Part shown: one piece after another, positions 1 through 7,673 of the stretch | Layout: each line of letters starts with the position of its first letter | Position numbering within the stretch: position 1 is the first letter of the stretch | Source: a bacterium | GTDB lineage: Bacteria > UBP15 > UBA6099 > JAJRTR01 | Assembly: GCA_024278215.1 (NCBI GenBank) | Contig: JAJRTR010000130.1 | Coordinates: forward strand, 1-20,436 | Direction: 5' to 3' | Length of the DNA: 20,436 nucleotides | Position numbers and translations under genes: made by a program | The notes under the pieces: model-generated | The model's input: the letters and a program-made list of their open reading frames with translations, nothing else | Told to the model about the DNA's origin: nothing | Databases searched by the model: none

Positions 1-15
1 ACATATATAACAACT

Positions 16-33
16 GAACATAAGGATATGTTC
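16..33 (-). terminator. Weak hairpin downstream of the histidine kinase gene
   Basis: A perfect 7-bp inverted repeat, GAACATA/TATGTTC, with a 4-nt loop lies about 50 nt past the kinase stop codon. On the minus strand it is followed by an AT-rich stretch with several T residues but no clean T-run. The stem is AT-rich, so it would be a weak terminator at best. Nothing else is visible in positions 1-81. Confidence 0.3.
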
Positions 34-81
34 CCGGTTGAAGAAAATTTATACGGTAACACGGCCCTGGAAATGAGGCCA

Positions 82-3000
82 TCAATCGTAAATCAATTCG
101 TTAACTGTTTTGCACAGTTCTCTTGTACCGAAGGGTTTCTGGAGGAACTTCTTTATGCCGTCCTGCTTCATCCTGCGGGCCTGGGCATCCACGCTGTAAC
201 CGGAAACCACTGCAACTTTTACGTCGGGGGTAACCTTTTTCAACTCCCTGTATACAGCTCTGCCGTTCATCTCCGACATTTCAAAGTCGAGGAGAACCGC
301 GTCGATAACCCCGTGCATTTTTCTGAACATTTCAACTGCTCTCCGACCGCTGTTGCAGGGTAGAATGCGGAAACCGGCATTCTCGAGGGCTTCGCCCGTC
401 ATGTCGATTACATCTTTGTCGTCGTCGATCAGCATGATCAATTCACCGTTTCCGGTGGTGTCGCTGTTCGCCGGGTCCGAATCCCGTGATTCCGCCGGAA
501 CATCGGCAATAGGCAGATATATCTCGAAAGTGGTGCCCTCTCCAACATGGCTCGTCACTTCGATATGCCCGCCGTGATTGCGGATGATGCCGAGCGTCAC
601 GGAGAGTCCGAGGCCCGTACCTTTTCCCCTTTCCTTGGTCGTGAAAAAAGGCTCGAAGATGTTTTTCATGATGTCTTCCGGTATACCGTCGCCAGTGTCC
701 GTGATGCTGATTCTGCAATATGCGCCGGGCCGGGCGAACGGCTTGTCGCGGCAATGGTCGTTGTCGATTGTCACCTGTTCGCAGGCGATCTTTATCGTGC
801 CGCCGTCGGGCATGGCATCGAGCGCGTTGAGACATATATTGAGCAGAGCCTGGTGCATCTGGTTGGCATCGGCTTTTATTCCGGGCATATCGCCAATGTA
901 GTCTACCCTGATTGCCGCCTGTCGTTTCGATACACGCTCGAGAATATCAATGAGGTCCTCGAGTAGCATCTCGACGGCAATAACCTGTACGTCGAGTTTT
1001 TCTTTGCGTGCGAAAGTGAGAAGTTTGGTTGTAAGGTCCCTTGCGCGGTCCGCCGATCTCAGTATCCTGGCGATTCGTTTTCTGTTGGGGTCGTCTTCGC
1101 CGATTTTCTTTATCGCCATTTCCGCCGTTCCCATCACAACCGCGAGTATGTTGTTGAACTCGTGGGCCATGCCGCCTGCAAGTGTGCCGATCGCCTCCAT
1201 CTTCTGCGACTGGATAAGCTGCTGCATCAGCTTTTCTTTTTCTTTTTCATATTTTTTCCTGGCTGTTATGTCATGGGCGATCCCCTCGACAGCGACGACA
1301 GTGCCGTTTTCATCAAAAACCGGCACTTCCGATACTTCCAGCATGATTATTGATCCGTCTTTGTGGTACATCTCTATCTCATAAGGCGGCTGCTTCTTGC
1401 CCGCGATACTCAGATCGGTATATTTATACACATTCTCGTTTACCGGACTGTCCGTCATGTAGGTAGTGTAATGCGACATGAATTCTTCAACAGTATAGCC
1501 GAGTATCCTGGTCAGCGATGGACTTAAATAAGTAAGCACCCCTTTTGTATCGTGCGAATAGAAAAAGTATTCCTGTTCGAGATTTTCGATCAGGCGACGG
1601 TATTTTCCCTCGCTTGTCCTGAGCAGTTCCTCTGCCATCTTGCGGCTTGTGATGTCGGTGGCTATGCCGAGCACATAGACAGTGGCCCCCGCGGCGTCTT
1701 TGATAGGTGTCAGGTTGGTGATAAACCACCTGCGCTCGCCCATAATCACGCTCTTAGACTCGATCGCCGGCATCGGCACGCCCGATTCGAAGACCTTGCG
1801 TATGCTCGAAAGTTGCTTATCGGCGATTTTAGCAGGGAAGTAATCGTGCAGTTTTTTGCCGAACATGTCCACCGCTTTTGTGCCGAACATGCGCGCGGCG
1901 ACCTTGTTGACAAAGACATATTCTCCCCACTGGTTCACCATGAATATGGGATCGGGGATTGCCTCGACGAGGCCCTTCTGCAACTCCTCGGTTTCCTTCA
2001 GTTGCTCGATAGCAAGTTTGCGGTCTGTTATATCTCTTATAAAGTCGAGACTCGCCGGTTTCCCCCTGTAGTTTATCAGGTTCACGTTTAATTCGACACT
2101 GACGATGTCGCCGCTCTTATGCAGAAGTTCGGCCTCGAAACACATTTTTTCTTCAGCCCCGGATATGTGTCTCTCGTATATTCTCGACATCCTTTCCTTC
2201 TCATATTCCGGGAAGAATTCAAGAAATTCTCTTCCGTGCATCTCTTCGGGCGTATAGCCGTTTATTTCTGTGAAACGCCTGCTGCAGTATGCCAGTTTCC
2301 AATCCTGTGTGATGCAGATGGCGTCGTTCGCATTCTCGACAAGCGTACGGTACTTTTCTTCCGACTCCCTGAGCGCTTTTTCCGTATGCTCTCTCTGTTT
2401 AATATCTCTTTCGAGCCGCTGTCTGATAGCCTCGAGGTCTTTTGTTCTTTCTCTGACCTTTTCCTCGAGGAGGTTCTTTGCTCTTCTTACTTTATCCTCC
2501 GCGTTTTTCCTTTTCGTGATGTCGCGGAAGATCACCTGGAGAGCATATACTGCACCTTTCTTCATAAGTCTCGACGCATATATCTCGACCCACAGGTCGT
2601 CCCCGCTCACTGTGTTGAGTTTTACCTCGAGGACACCGAGGTTTTTTCCTTTTACCATTTCTATGAAAAGGTCCAGATAATTGGGAAGAACCTCTTCATT
2701 GAACAGGTCGATGTCGGCGAAGTGCTTTCCGATGACATCCTCCCTGCTGTAACCGACCAGTTCCTTTGACAAATAATTGACATCCTGGACAAAACCATCC
2801 ATGCCCACAATAGCAACCACTTCCGGCGACGACTCGAACAGCAGTCGGTATCGCTCCTCGCTTTCTATCAACGATTCCTCGGCCTGTTTCCGTTTTGTGA
2901 TATCCCTCATGCTCGTAATGAAGCCGATAACATTGCCGTCTGCGTCCCTGATGTTGGAAACTATGTTTTCCGTATAAAATATATCTCCATTCCTGTTTCG

Positions 3001-3306
3001 CCATTTCCATTCCTGAGTTTCTTCAGGGAAATAGCCCGTTTCCTTATAGGCTTTCCAGAAATTGTCGAATTCTTTTCTGCTTTCGGCATGAAGCAATTTC
3101 AGGGGAAGAGAAGTATCTTTAATAATTTCCTCCGGCGTGTAGCCGAAAATATCGTAACATGCCGGGCTTGCAAACTCGATATTTCTATCGGCGCTTATCC
3201 TGATTATAGCCTCACGAGACCGTTGCAGTAGCGCGCTGATTACATGCTCGTCCACGCCTGATATATTCAGATCGCCGTTGTCTTTATCCAATATGTTGTC
3301 GCTCAT
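82..3306 (-). CDS. Hybrid sensor histidine kinase with five PAS domains and a C-terminal receiver
   Basis: Sensor kinase that should autophosphorylate on His and pass the phosphate to its own Asp. Numbered from the ATG at 3306 (1074 aa), PAS/PAC units lie at about 21-140, 150-268, 316-430, 440-556 and 568-685, most ending in a D-I-T-x-R-K-type motif. A charged helical linker lies at about 268-315. The H-box (AHEFNN) has His715. It is followed by an N-box ([14 protein letters not shown]), a DTGDGI G1 box, an FEPFFTT F-box and a GTGLGL G2 box. The receiver follows, with acidic DDD, acceptor Asp1007 (LLDFEM) and a conserved KPF Lys. No signal peptide or membrane segment is visible, so it is probably cytoplasmic. 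A GTG at 3375 would add 23 residues; I prefer the ATG because the extra residues match no domain, but neither start has a good ribosome site. The signal cannot be told from sequence. It diverges from a lone receiver gene, a possible partner. Confidence 0.93.
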   Translation of the reverse strand: MSDNILDKDNGDLNISGVDEHVISALLQRSREAIIRISADRNIEFASPACYDIFGYTPEEIIKDTSLPLKLLHAESRKEFDNFWKAYKETGYFPEETQEWKWRNRNGDIFYTENIVSNIRDADGNVIGFITSMRDITKRKQAEESLIESEERYRLLFESSPEVVAIVGMDGFVQDVNYLSKELVGYSREDVIGKHFADIDLFNEEVLPNYLDLFIEMVKGKNLGVLEVKLNTVSGDDLWVEIYASRLMKKGAVYALQVIFRDITKRKNAEDKVRRAKNLLEEKVRERTKDLEAIRQRLERDIKQREHTEKALRESEEKYRTLVENANDAICITQDWKLAYCSRRFTEINGYTPEEMHGREFLEFFPEYEKERMSRIYERHISGAEEKMCFEAELLHKSGDIVSVELNVNLINYRGKPASLDFIRDITDRKLAIEQLKETEELQKGLVEAIPDPIFMVNQWGEYVFVNKVAARMFGTKAVDMFGKKLHDYFPAKIADKQLSSIRKVFESGVPMPAIESKSVIMGERRWFITNLTPIKDAAGATVYVLGIATDITSRKMAEELLRTSEGKYRRLIENLEQEYFFYSHDTKGVLTYLSPSLTRILGYTVEEFMSHYTTYMTDSPVNENVYKYTDLSIAGKKQPPYEIEMYHKDGSIIMLEVSEVPVFDENGTVVAVEGIAHDITARKKYEKEKEKLMQQLIQSQKMEAIGTLAGGMAHEFNNILAVVMGTAEMAIKKIGEDDPNRKRIARILRSADRARDLTTKLLTFARKEKLDVQVIAVEMLLEDLIDILERVSKRQAAIRVDYIGDMPGIKADANQMHQALLNICLNALDAMPDGGTIKIACEQVTIDNDHCRDKPFARPGAYCRISITDTGDGIPEDIMKNIFEPFFTTKERGKGTGLGLSVTLGIIRNHGGHIEVTSHVGEGTTFEIYLPIADVPAESRDSDPANSDTTGNGELIMLIDDDKDVIDMTGEALENAGFRILPCNSGRRAVEMFRKMHGVIDAVLLDFEMSEMNGRAVYRELKKVTPDVKVAVVSGYSVDAQARRMKQDGIKKFLQKPFGTRELCKTVNELIYD

Positions 3307-3388
3307 GATTTGACTTTTTGTATCATCCGTGAAGTGAATTTTGTGTTCGATGTTCGTGATGTGCCTGTACAGCACCCCTTAATAATAT

Positions 3389-3417
3389 ACAATAAGCATT
3401 TACAAAAGCTTTGTCAA
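3389..3417 (-). promoter_or_regulatory. Sigma-70-type promoter for the histidine kinase
   Basis: On the minus strand a perfect -35 TTGACA (3417 down to 3412), a 17-nt spacer and a -10 TATTGT (3394 down to 3389) stand upstream of the kinase. Transcription would begin near 3382, giving a leader of about 75 nt to the ATG at 3306. If the GTG at 3375 were used, the leader would be only about 7 nt, which also argues for the ATG. Confidence 0.55.
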
Positions 3418-3592
3418 AATCCAGCGCAGTTGTTTTATCGCATTGACAGTTGGAGAATTTTATATACACTTTGCGGCTCATGTACAGAGGGGATTGCCCG
3501 CCGACACAATTGTCGACTTTATCATTACCATGCTGGTCCAGTTGCAGATTACACAACTGCCGCGATTTCACTACATAAAATTCGGGTTTATT

Positions 3593-3620
3593 ATGACATT
3601 CAGTTTTTGGTCGGTATGAT
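3593..3620 (+). promoter_or_regulatory. Candidate promoter for the stand-alone receiver gene
   Basis: ATGACA (5 of 6 matches to the -35 consensus), a 16-nt spacer and TATGAT (5 of 6 to the -10) lie in the right orientation. The implied leader to 3818 is about 190 nt. A TATAAT at 3638-3643 just downstream has no matching -35. Found by eye only. Confidence 0.35.
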
Positions 3621-3817
3621 AACATTGAATTATGATGTATAATGATACTCGTATAGCAGTACATTACGCAAGAATATCAAAACTATTCCATTCATACGAA
3701 AACAGATCGGTCGGCAAGGGGCATTTCGTGACATCTCCCTTTCTGTCCCCATGGAACCGCCGTGCGCGTTGCATCAACAACCTGGTCGATAAATGCATAT
3801 ATCAGGGCTGAAACAAC

Positions 3818-4246
3818 ATGCTGCAAATGAAAGAACTATGCGAAATGAACGAAAAGCCCCGGCACATAAAATATGGTACAGCGCTGATTATTGACGGTGA
3901 TGTAAACTCACAGAAACAACTTCGTGAATACCTGACCGAGCACTTCAATATATTCACGGCACATGACGGCCACCTGGGCATCGAGATGGCTGTAGACCAC
4001 CGTCCAGACGTAATAATACTGGACTTTCATACGCCTTTCCTTGACGGGCTCTCCACGCTTATGCTTCTTAAGGATTTTCCGGAAACTAAATATATTCCGG
4101 TGATGATGATAGGGGCGGATGTGAAGAAAACAAATATTGTCGCGGCCATAAAATCCGGCGCTTCCGACATAATGCTCAAACCGATAAGAAATGACGCTAT
4201 ACTGAAAAAAACAATCGCCCTGATAGAGAAATCACAGGAGCGTTAG
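3818..4246 (+). CDS. Stand-alone receiver-domain (CheY-like) protein with atypical active site
   Basis: A 142-aa protein that is almost entirely one response-regulator receiver domain, with no output domain. The acceptor Asp69 lies in ILDFHTPFLDG and the conserved Lys121 in LKP. Two usual active-site residues are changed: the acidic pair reads D26-G27-D28, so the second acid is Gly, and the switch Thr/Ser position 30 residues after the acceptor is Gly99 (MMIGAD). The family uses this Thr/Ser to read out phosphorylation, so signalling may be altered. The ATG at 3818 has AGGG about 10 nt upstream; an ATG at 3845 would remove nine N-terminal residues. It is divergent from the five-PAS hybrid kinase and may accept phosphate from it or act as a phosphate sink, which is inference. 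It ends just before the long palindromic repeat. Confidence 0.85.
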   Translation: MLQMKELCEMNEKPRHIKYGTALIIDGDVNSQKQLREYLTEHFNIFTAHDGHLGIEMAVDHRPDVIILDFHTPFLDGLSTLMLLKDFPETKYIPVMMIGADVKKTNIVAAIKSGASDIMLKPIRNDAILKKTIALIEKSQER

Positions 4247-4254
4247 ACCCAATA

Positions 4255-4413
4255 CCGTTCAGTTAGCACTACAACGCAAGATTTGTAAATACAACAGGCA
4301 GAGAGTTACACAGGCGAGACGCCTATGCTACTAAAAAGATGTTTTTTTATAAAAGTAGCACAGGCGTCTCGCCTGTGAAAATCGAAAGTTGCGTTGTAGT
4401 GTTAACTGAACGG
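4255..4413. repeat. 159 bp imperfect palindrome with 25-bp terminal inverted repeats (MITE- or REP-like)
   Basis: The outer arms 4255-4279 and 4389-4413 match in inverted orientation at 24 of 25 positions, starting CCGTTCAGTTA. Inside are two inverted 24-bp modules, 4309-4332 and 4354-4377, differing at one base. Each is itself a hairpin (CACAGGCG-3 nt-CGCCTGTG in the right copy). The central 21 bp is A/T-rich with a T7 run. The left half carries about 18 extra bases between arm and module. No coding capacity and no clear target-site duplication are visible. Lying between two convergent genes, its RNA would fold on either strand, so it could also act as a bidirectional terminator. GC-rich modules of this kind are scattered in genomes of PVC and some other bacteria as far as I recall; that link is from memory. 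Confidence 0.8.
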
Positions 4414-4421
4414 CATGTCGG

Positions 4422-6191
4422 CTAGTGATTAAATTTCCTCACGCCGGTGAATATCATAGCAATGCCGTGTTCGTCGGCGGCGGCGATGACCTCGTCGTCG
4501 CGCACAGAGCCGCCCGGCTCGATGACCAGCTTGACGCCTGTGGCGGCGGCGTTGTCGAGTCCGTCGCGGAACGGAAAGAATGCCTCGGATGCAAGGGCGA
4601 CATTATCGCCCGCGAGCTGTGTTGCCACATATGCAGCTTCTTTCGCGAGATATTCTTTCAAGTCTGATTCCGAAGCGCCGGAGATGTATTCTTCGCGTGT
4701 GCCGTCGATGCCCGCCGAGGCGAAATATTCGAGACGCAGATTATCCGCCGCCTTTTGTCCCGCGAGGGCGACAGCGTCCCTGCGGTTCGGCTGCCCGCAG
4801 CCCATGCCGAGCGTTTGATATTTGCCGGGCGCGTATTCGCGGCAGATCGAGATCGCATTTGATTTTACGTGTTTGAGATGCCGGAGAGTGAAATCGACGA
4901 GTCCCGAGCGCGCGGCGGGCGGTTTCTTCGCGGTGACGACACCCACACGCAGTTTCTTACCGCTGTTCGCGCAAGTCATTTCGGTCGCGTCGGCTGTGAG
5001 TCCGTCCACATCGTCGCAGAGATAGTATTTGTCGTCATTTTCCTGTTCGAGCAGGCCGCCTGCGACTGCCCGCAGCTTTGTCGTTTCGGGCGCGTCGGCC
5101 GGAATATCGCCGTATTCGAGAAGCCGCAAACCAGCTTTTTTCTTACCGAGCCCCTGTATATATTCGAGCGCGTCCTTTTCTATTTTCGGTGCGATAATGA
5201 CTTCGACGAACCTGTTTTCGACGAGTCTGGCGACTGCTATATTCATCGGTCGCGTGAGAGCGATAACGCTACCGAACGCGCTGACCGGGTCGCCCTGCCA
5301 GGCCTTCTCGAACGCCTCCTCGAGTGTTTCGCCGACTGCGTAGCCGCACGGGTTCGAGTGCTTGATTACCGACACGGCGATTTTGTCTTTGAACTCGAGC
5401 GCGGATGCAAGGGCCGCTTCGGCGTCCACATAATTGTTGTAGCCCATCGGGCCGCCGTGCACCTGTTTCGCATTGGGGACATTGGGTGCGCGGAGGTCTT
5501 CGCGGCGGTAGAGCCAGCCTTTCTGATGCCAGTTTTCAGCGTAACGGCCAAGTTGCTCGCCGTCGACATATTTCAGTCTTTTTTCCAGCTTGTTTTTGAA
5601 TGTTTTGCTGAAGTAAGCGCTGATGGAGGAGTCGTAATCGGCAGTGCGCTCGAAAGCGGTCGCCGCGAGAAGTTTTCGTGTTTCCAGCGATAGGTCGCCG
5701 TCGTTTTGCTCCATCTCCTGCATGATCGGCCCATACATTGCCGGGTCGACAACGATCGCGACGCCCTGGAAGTTTTTAGCTGCCGCGCGCACCATACACG
5801 GGCCGCCGATGTCGATGTTGTCGACTGCTTTTCCGACCGTTACGTCCGGTGCGGCGACTGTTTTCTCGAATGGATAGAGATTGCACACTACCATGTCGAT
5901 TTTCGGGATGCCGAGTTCGCGCGCCTGGGCGACATGCCGCTCGTCGTCGCGCCTGTACAGAAGCGCGCTCTCGTAGTTGAAACTTATGGTTTTCATGCGG
6001 CCGCTGAAGTAGTCGCCTTTTTCGTTTCCGGTGATCTCCTGTATTTGAGTTATCCCGATTCCGGCTTCCGACAGTTTCTTTCCCGTGCCGCCTGTGGAAA
6101 TAATCTTCACGCCTTTCGAAGCGAGGAATTTCGCGAATTCCACAACGCCTGTTTTGTCACTTACGCTTATTACCGCTGTTTCGATTTTCAT
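4422..6191 (-). CDS. purH: Bifunctional AICAR transformylase / IMP cyclohydrolase (divergent PurH)
   Basis: Performs the last two steps of de novo purine synthesis: formylation of AICAR with 10-formyl-tetrahydrofolate, then ring closure to IMP. The N-terminal cyclohydrolase domain has STGGT (32-36), GRMKT (64-68, Arg65 and Lys67), NLYPF (Tyr106), DIGG (Asp127) and RAAAKN (Lys139). The transformylase domain has KHSNPCG (Lys277-His278), [23 protein letters not shown] and PGGSVRDDE. These are the known catalytic positions, so both activities should remain. At 589 aa it is longer than the usual ~510-530. The common KTLHPxIHGG segment reads [12 protein letters not shown], and RYGENPHQ reads RYAENWHQ, so it belongs to a divergent branch. 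The ATG at 6191 is chosen because GGAGGG lies 10 nt upstream; an ATG at 6209 would place that site inside the gene. It is downstream of the PLP-enzyme gene but separated by 98 bp containing repeats. Confidence 0.95.
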   Translation of the reverse strand: MKIETAVISVSDKTGVVEFAKFLASKGVKIISTGGTGKKLSEAGIGITQIQEITGNEKGDYFSGRMKTISFNYESALLYRRDDERHVAQARELGIPKIDMVVCNLYPFEKTVAAPDVTVGKAVDNIDIGGPCMVRAAAKNFQGVAIVVDPAMYGPIMQEMEQNDGDLSLETRKLLAATAFERTADYDSSISAYFSKTFKNKLEKRLKYVDGEQLGRYAENWHQKGWLYRREDLRAPNVPNAKQVHGGPMGYNNYVDAEAALASALEFKDKIAVSVIKHSNPCGYAVGETLEEAFEKAWQGDPVSAFGSVIALTRPMNIAVARLVENRFVEVIIAPKIEKDALEYIQGLGKKKAGLRLLEYGDIPADAPETTKLRAVAGGLLEQENDDKYYLCDDVDGLTADATEMTCANSGKKLRVGVVTAKKPPAARSGLVDFTLRHLKHVKSNAISICREYAPGKYQTLGMGCGQPNRRDAVALAGQKAADNLRLEYFASAGIDGTREEYISGASESDLKEYLAKEAAYVATQLAGDNVALASEAFFPFRDGLDNAAATGVKLVIEPGGSVRDDEVIAAADEHGIAMIFTGVRKFNH

Positions 6192-6201
6192 TGTGTTATG
6201 T

Positions 6202-6207
6202 CCCTCC
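6202..6207 (-). promoter_or_regulatory. Ribosome binding site fixing the purH start
   Basis: GGAGGG on the minus strand lies 10 nt before the ATG at 6191. It overlaps the codons that would follow the alternative upstream ATG at 6209, which argues for the inner start. Confidence 0.7.
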
Positions 6208-6232
6208 ATATATTTACAGAAATATATTACTC

Positions 6233-6289
6233 AACTTGTGCGAACTTAGATATTCTGCGCATGTTTCAAAAACACACAAGTTAGATATT
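6233..6289. repeat. Paired inverted and direct repeats upstream of purH
   Basis: AACTTGTG at 6233-6240 and CACAAGTT at 6275-6282 are perfect inverted copies separated by 34 bp. TTAGATATT is directly repeated at 6246-6254 and 6281-6289, one copy following each arm on the plus strand. They fill the gap between the end of the PLP-enzyme gene and purH. They could be an operator pair for a DNA-binding regulator, or a long-looped terminator of the upstream gene. No regulator is identified. Confidence 0.45.
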
Positions 6290-7501
6290 TTACATGAAAC
6301 ATTGTCCGTCGCCCCGGTAGGTAGGCACACGGTCAACTATATGGTTGTCCTTTATAAGCAATAATTCATTGAATCTTTCGCATAATTCGCCGGCCTTGGC
6401 GTGACGGAATATCACAGGTTGGCCGACCGCTGGTTTGTTGCCGCGCTTGAAAACGACAGGAGTCTGTACCTCGCCCGCGCCTTCGACCGCCAGCAGTTCG
6501 CCGCCGCGCGGCAGATATGGAACGGGAAGCTTGTCCGCGCCGATTTCGCCCGATGCGATGTAGCCGCCGCCTGCGCATGTGACGGTGTCGGCGGTCGGCG
6601 CGCGCACTGCCTGAAGCGCGAAAAACGCCGCGGGTGTCAGCTTTATGTTCGAGAAATAGTCGAAAATATGCGGGCAAAAGAACCCCGATCCGGCGGTGAC
6701 TTCGGTGCAACTGTCGTCGCGGCTCGTGGAATCGACGCTGCCTGTGCCGCCGCCGTTGACAATGCGCAAAACGAGTCCGTTTTCCGCCAGATACTTTACT
6801 ACACCGGCCCGCCTTCGTGCGACATCCGGCCTGGAGAGTTCGCGCAGCATCTTCTTTATCGGGTTGAGTCCTTTAGTGAAAGGGTTTCTGTCGGTGAGTC
6901 CGGCTATCTGGGCCTCGTAACCCATAATGCCGATGACTTTCACACCGCCCACCCTGTCCGCCAGTCGGGCGAGCCGCAGTACGGCTTCTCCGCTACGGAT
7001 AGGCGAGCGCCTGACGCCGAAGACGAGAGTGTCGCCAAGCGGGCGGTAACCCATGTCGACTTCGATCACCGCCTGAAGCTCGCCGCCGGCCGAGCGGCCC
7101 GCCGCGCCCATCGCACGTATGTGGTCCTCGCAGTCGGCGATCATCGACACGTCCGCGCCTTTCGACGTAAGTTCAGCGAGCAGTTTCATATCCGGCGCCT
7201 GCACGCTCGGATAAGCTATCAGAATATCGTCCAGCCCGTTTTCATACAGAAATGCGGCTTCTTCGACAGTGTATCCCATGATGCCTTTGACTGCGGCGCC
7301 GCCTTTCTCCAGCAGCCTTTTCAGGAGGGCGATGCAGCGGATGGATTTCGAAGCGATCCGCAGCGTTTTCGCCGAACCTTCCAGCTTTTTCAGGATGACG
7401 CCGAGGTTCGCATCGAAAGCGTCGAGGTTCACAAACGCCGCAGGCAGCCTTTCGCCGCCGAGGAATTCGAGACAGTCGTTGTATGTCGGACTTCTTTTCA
7501 T
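6290..7501 (-). CDS. PLP-dependent alanine-racemase / D-threonine-aldolase-like enzyme
   Basis: A 403-aa protein of the alanine racemase N-terminal (TIM-barrel, fold type III PLP) superfamily. The likely PLP lysine is Lys52 in RIASKSIRC. GIMGYT (about 74-79), EVDMGYRPLG and a glycine-rich VNGGGTGS loop expected to hold the PLP phosphate follow. The C-terminus carries HAKAGELCERFN (His367, Cys374), which I associate with proteins labelled amino acid deaminase/aldolase rather than with the classical racemase, whose catalytic Tyr-bearing C-terminal domain is not apparent. A D-amino acid or beta-hydroxy-amino acid aldolase/dehydratase role is likely; the substrate is unknown. No ribosome site is seen before the ATG at 7501. 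It diverges from glpA across 172 bp and lies upstream of purH on the same strand, with a 98-bp gap. Confidence 0.82.
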   Translation of the reverse strand: MKRSPTYNDCLEFLGGERLPAAFVNLDAFDANLGVILKKLEGSAKTLRIASKSIRCIALLKRLLEKGGAAVKGIMGYTVEEAAFLYENGLDDILIAYPSVQAPDMKLLAELTSKGADVSMIADCEDHIRAMGAAGRSAGGELQAVIEVDMGYRPLGDTLVFGVRRSPIRSGEAVLRLARLADRVGGVKVIGIMGYEAQIAGLTDRNPFTKGLNPIKKMLRELSRPDVARRRAGVVKYLAENGLVLRIVNGGGTGSVDSTSRDDSCTEVTAGSGFFCPHIFDYFSNIKLTPAAFFALQAVRAPTADTVTCAGGGYIASGEIGADKLPVPYLPRGGELLAVEGAGEVQTPVVFKRGNKPAVGQPVIFRHAKAGELCERFNELLLIKDNHIVDRVPTYRGDGQCFM

Positions 7502-7575
7502 TTTCGCGTTACAGTTTCGGGGCCGATAAGGTCGACAAACAGTTCCCTTATATTTCGCGCCGTTTTGCAGATGTT

Positions 7576-7581
7576 ATTATA
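7576..7581 (-). promoter_or_regulatory. Candidate -10 box for the PLP-enzyme gene
   Basis: A perfect TATAAT on the minus strand, about 75 nt upstream of the ATG at 7501. No convincing -35 lies 16-18 nt further up. Found by eye only. Confidence 0.3.
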
Positions 7582-7643
7582 CACGCATATAGCGCGGTGG
7601 TTCCACAGTAGGCGTATCGAAATTGCCGGAACTCGAATTCGCA

Positions 7644-7661
7644 TATAATAATTGGTATAAT
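7644..7661 (+). promoter_or_regulatory. Candidate -10 boxes for the glpABC run
   Basis: Two perfect TATAAT hexamers, 7644-7649 and 7656-7661, stand just upstream of the glpA ATG at 7674. The first has TTGCCG 15 nt upstream (7623-7628); the second has no clear -35. If the second is used, transcription would start only a few bases before the ATG, giving a nearly leaderless message. That fits the lack of a visible ribosome site. Confidence 0.35.
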
Positions 7662-7673
7662 TCCATATATATT

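Larger units (their letters stand above)
3307..3817. other. Divergent intergenic region between the kinase and receiver genes
   Basis: About 510 bp separates the two divergent signalling genes. It is more AT-rich than the flanking genes, and the short open frames on both strands show no recognisable protein. It contains a good minus-strand promoter for the kinase and one or two plausible plus-strand promoters (ATGACA-16-TATGAT, then an isolated TATAAT at 3638-3643). A perfect TTGACA on the plus strand at 3443-3448 lacks a well-spaced -10. The 3650-3817 part should be the receiver leader; I found no riboswitch or RNA fold in it that I recognise. Confidence 0.6.

Noticed and set aside
3443-3468. 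Plus-strand TTGACA with a TATACA downstream
   Set aside because: The spacer is only 14 nt, and a better spaced candidate lies closer to the receiver gene.
3310-3664. Two overlapping ~110-aa frames, one on each strand, in the kinase-receiver gap
   Set aside because: They overlap each other and the promoter elements, have no ribosome site, and the protein sequence looks random.
4255-4413. CRISPR-like repeat unit
   Set aside because: There are only two inner modules, in inverted rather than direct orientation, with no spacers or cas genes.
6401-7648. 415-aa open frame on the plus strand opposite the PLP enzyme
   Set aside because: Antisense shadow of a recognised enzyme, with low-complexity Arg/Ala-rich composition and no motif.
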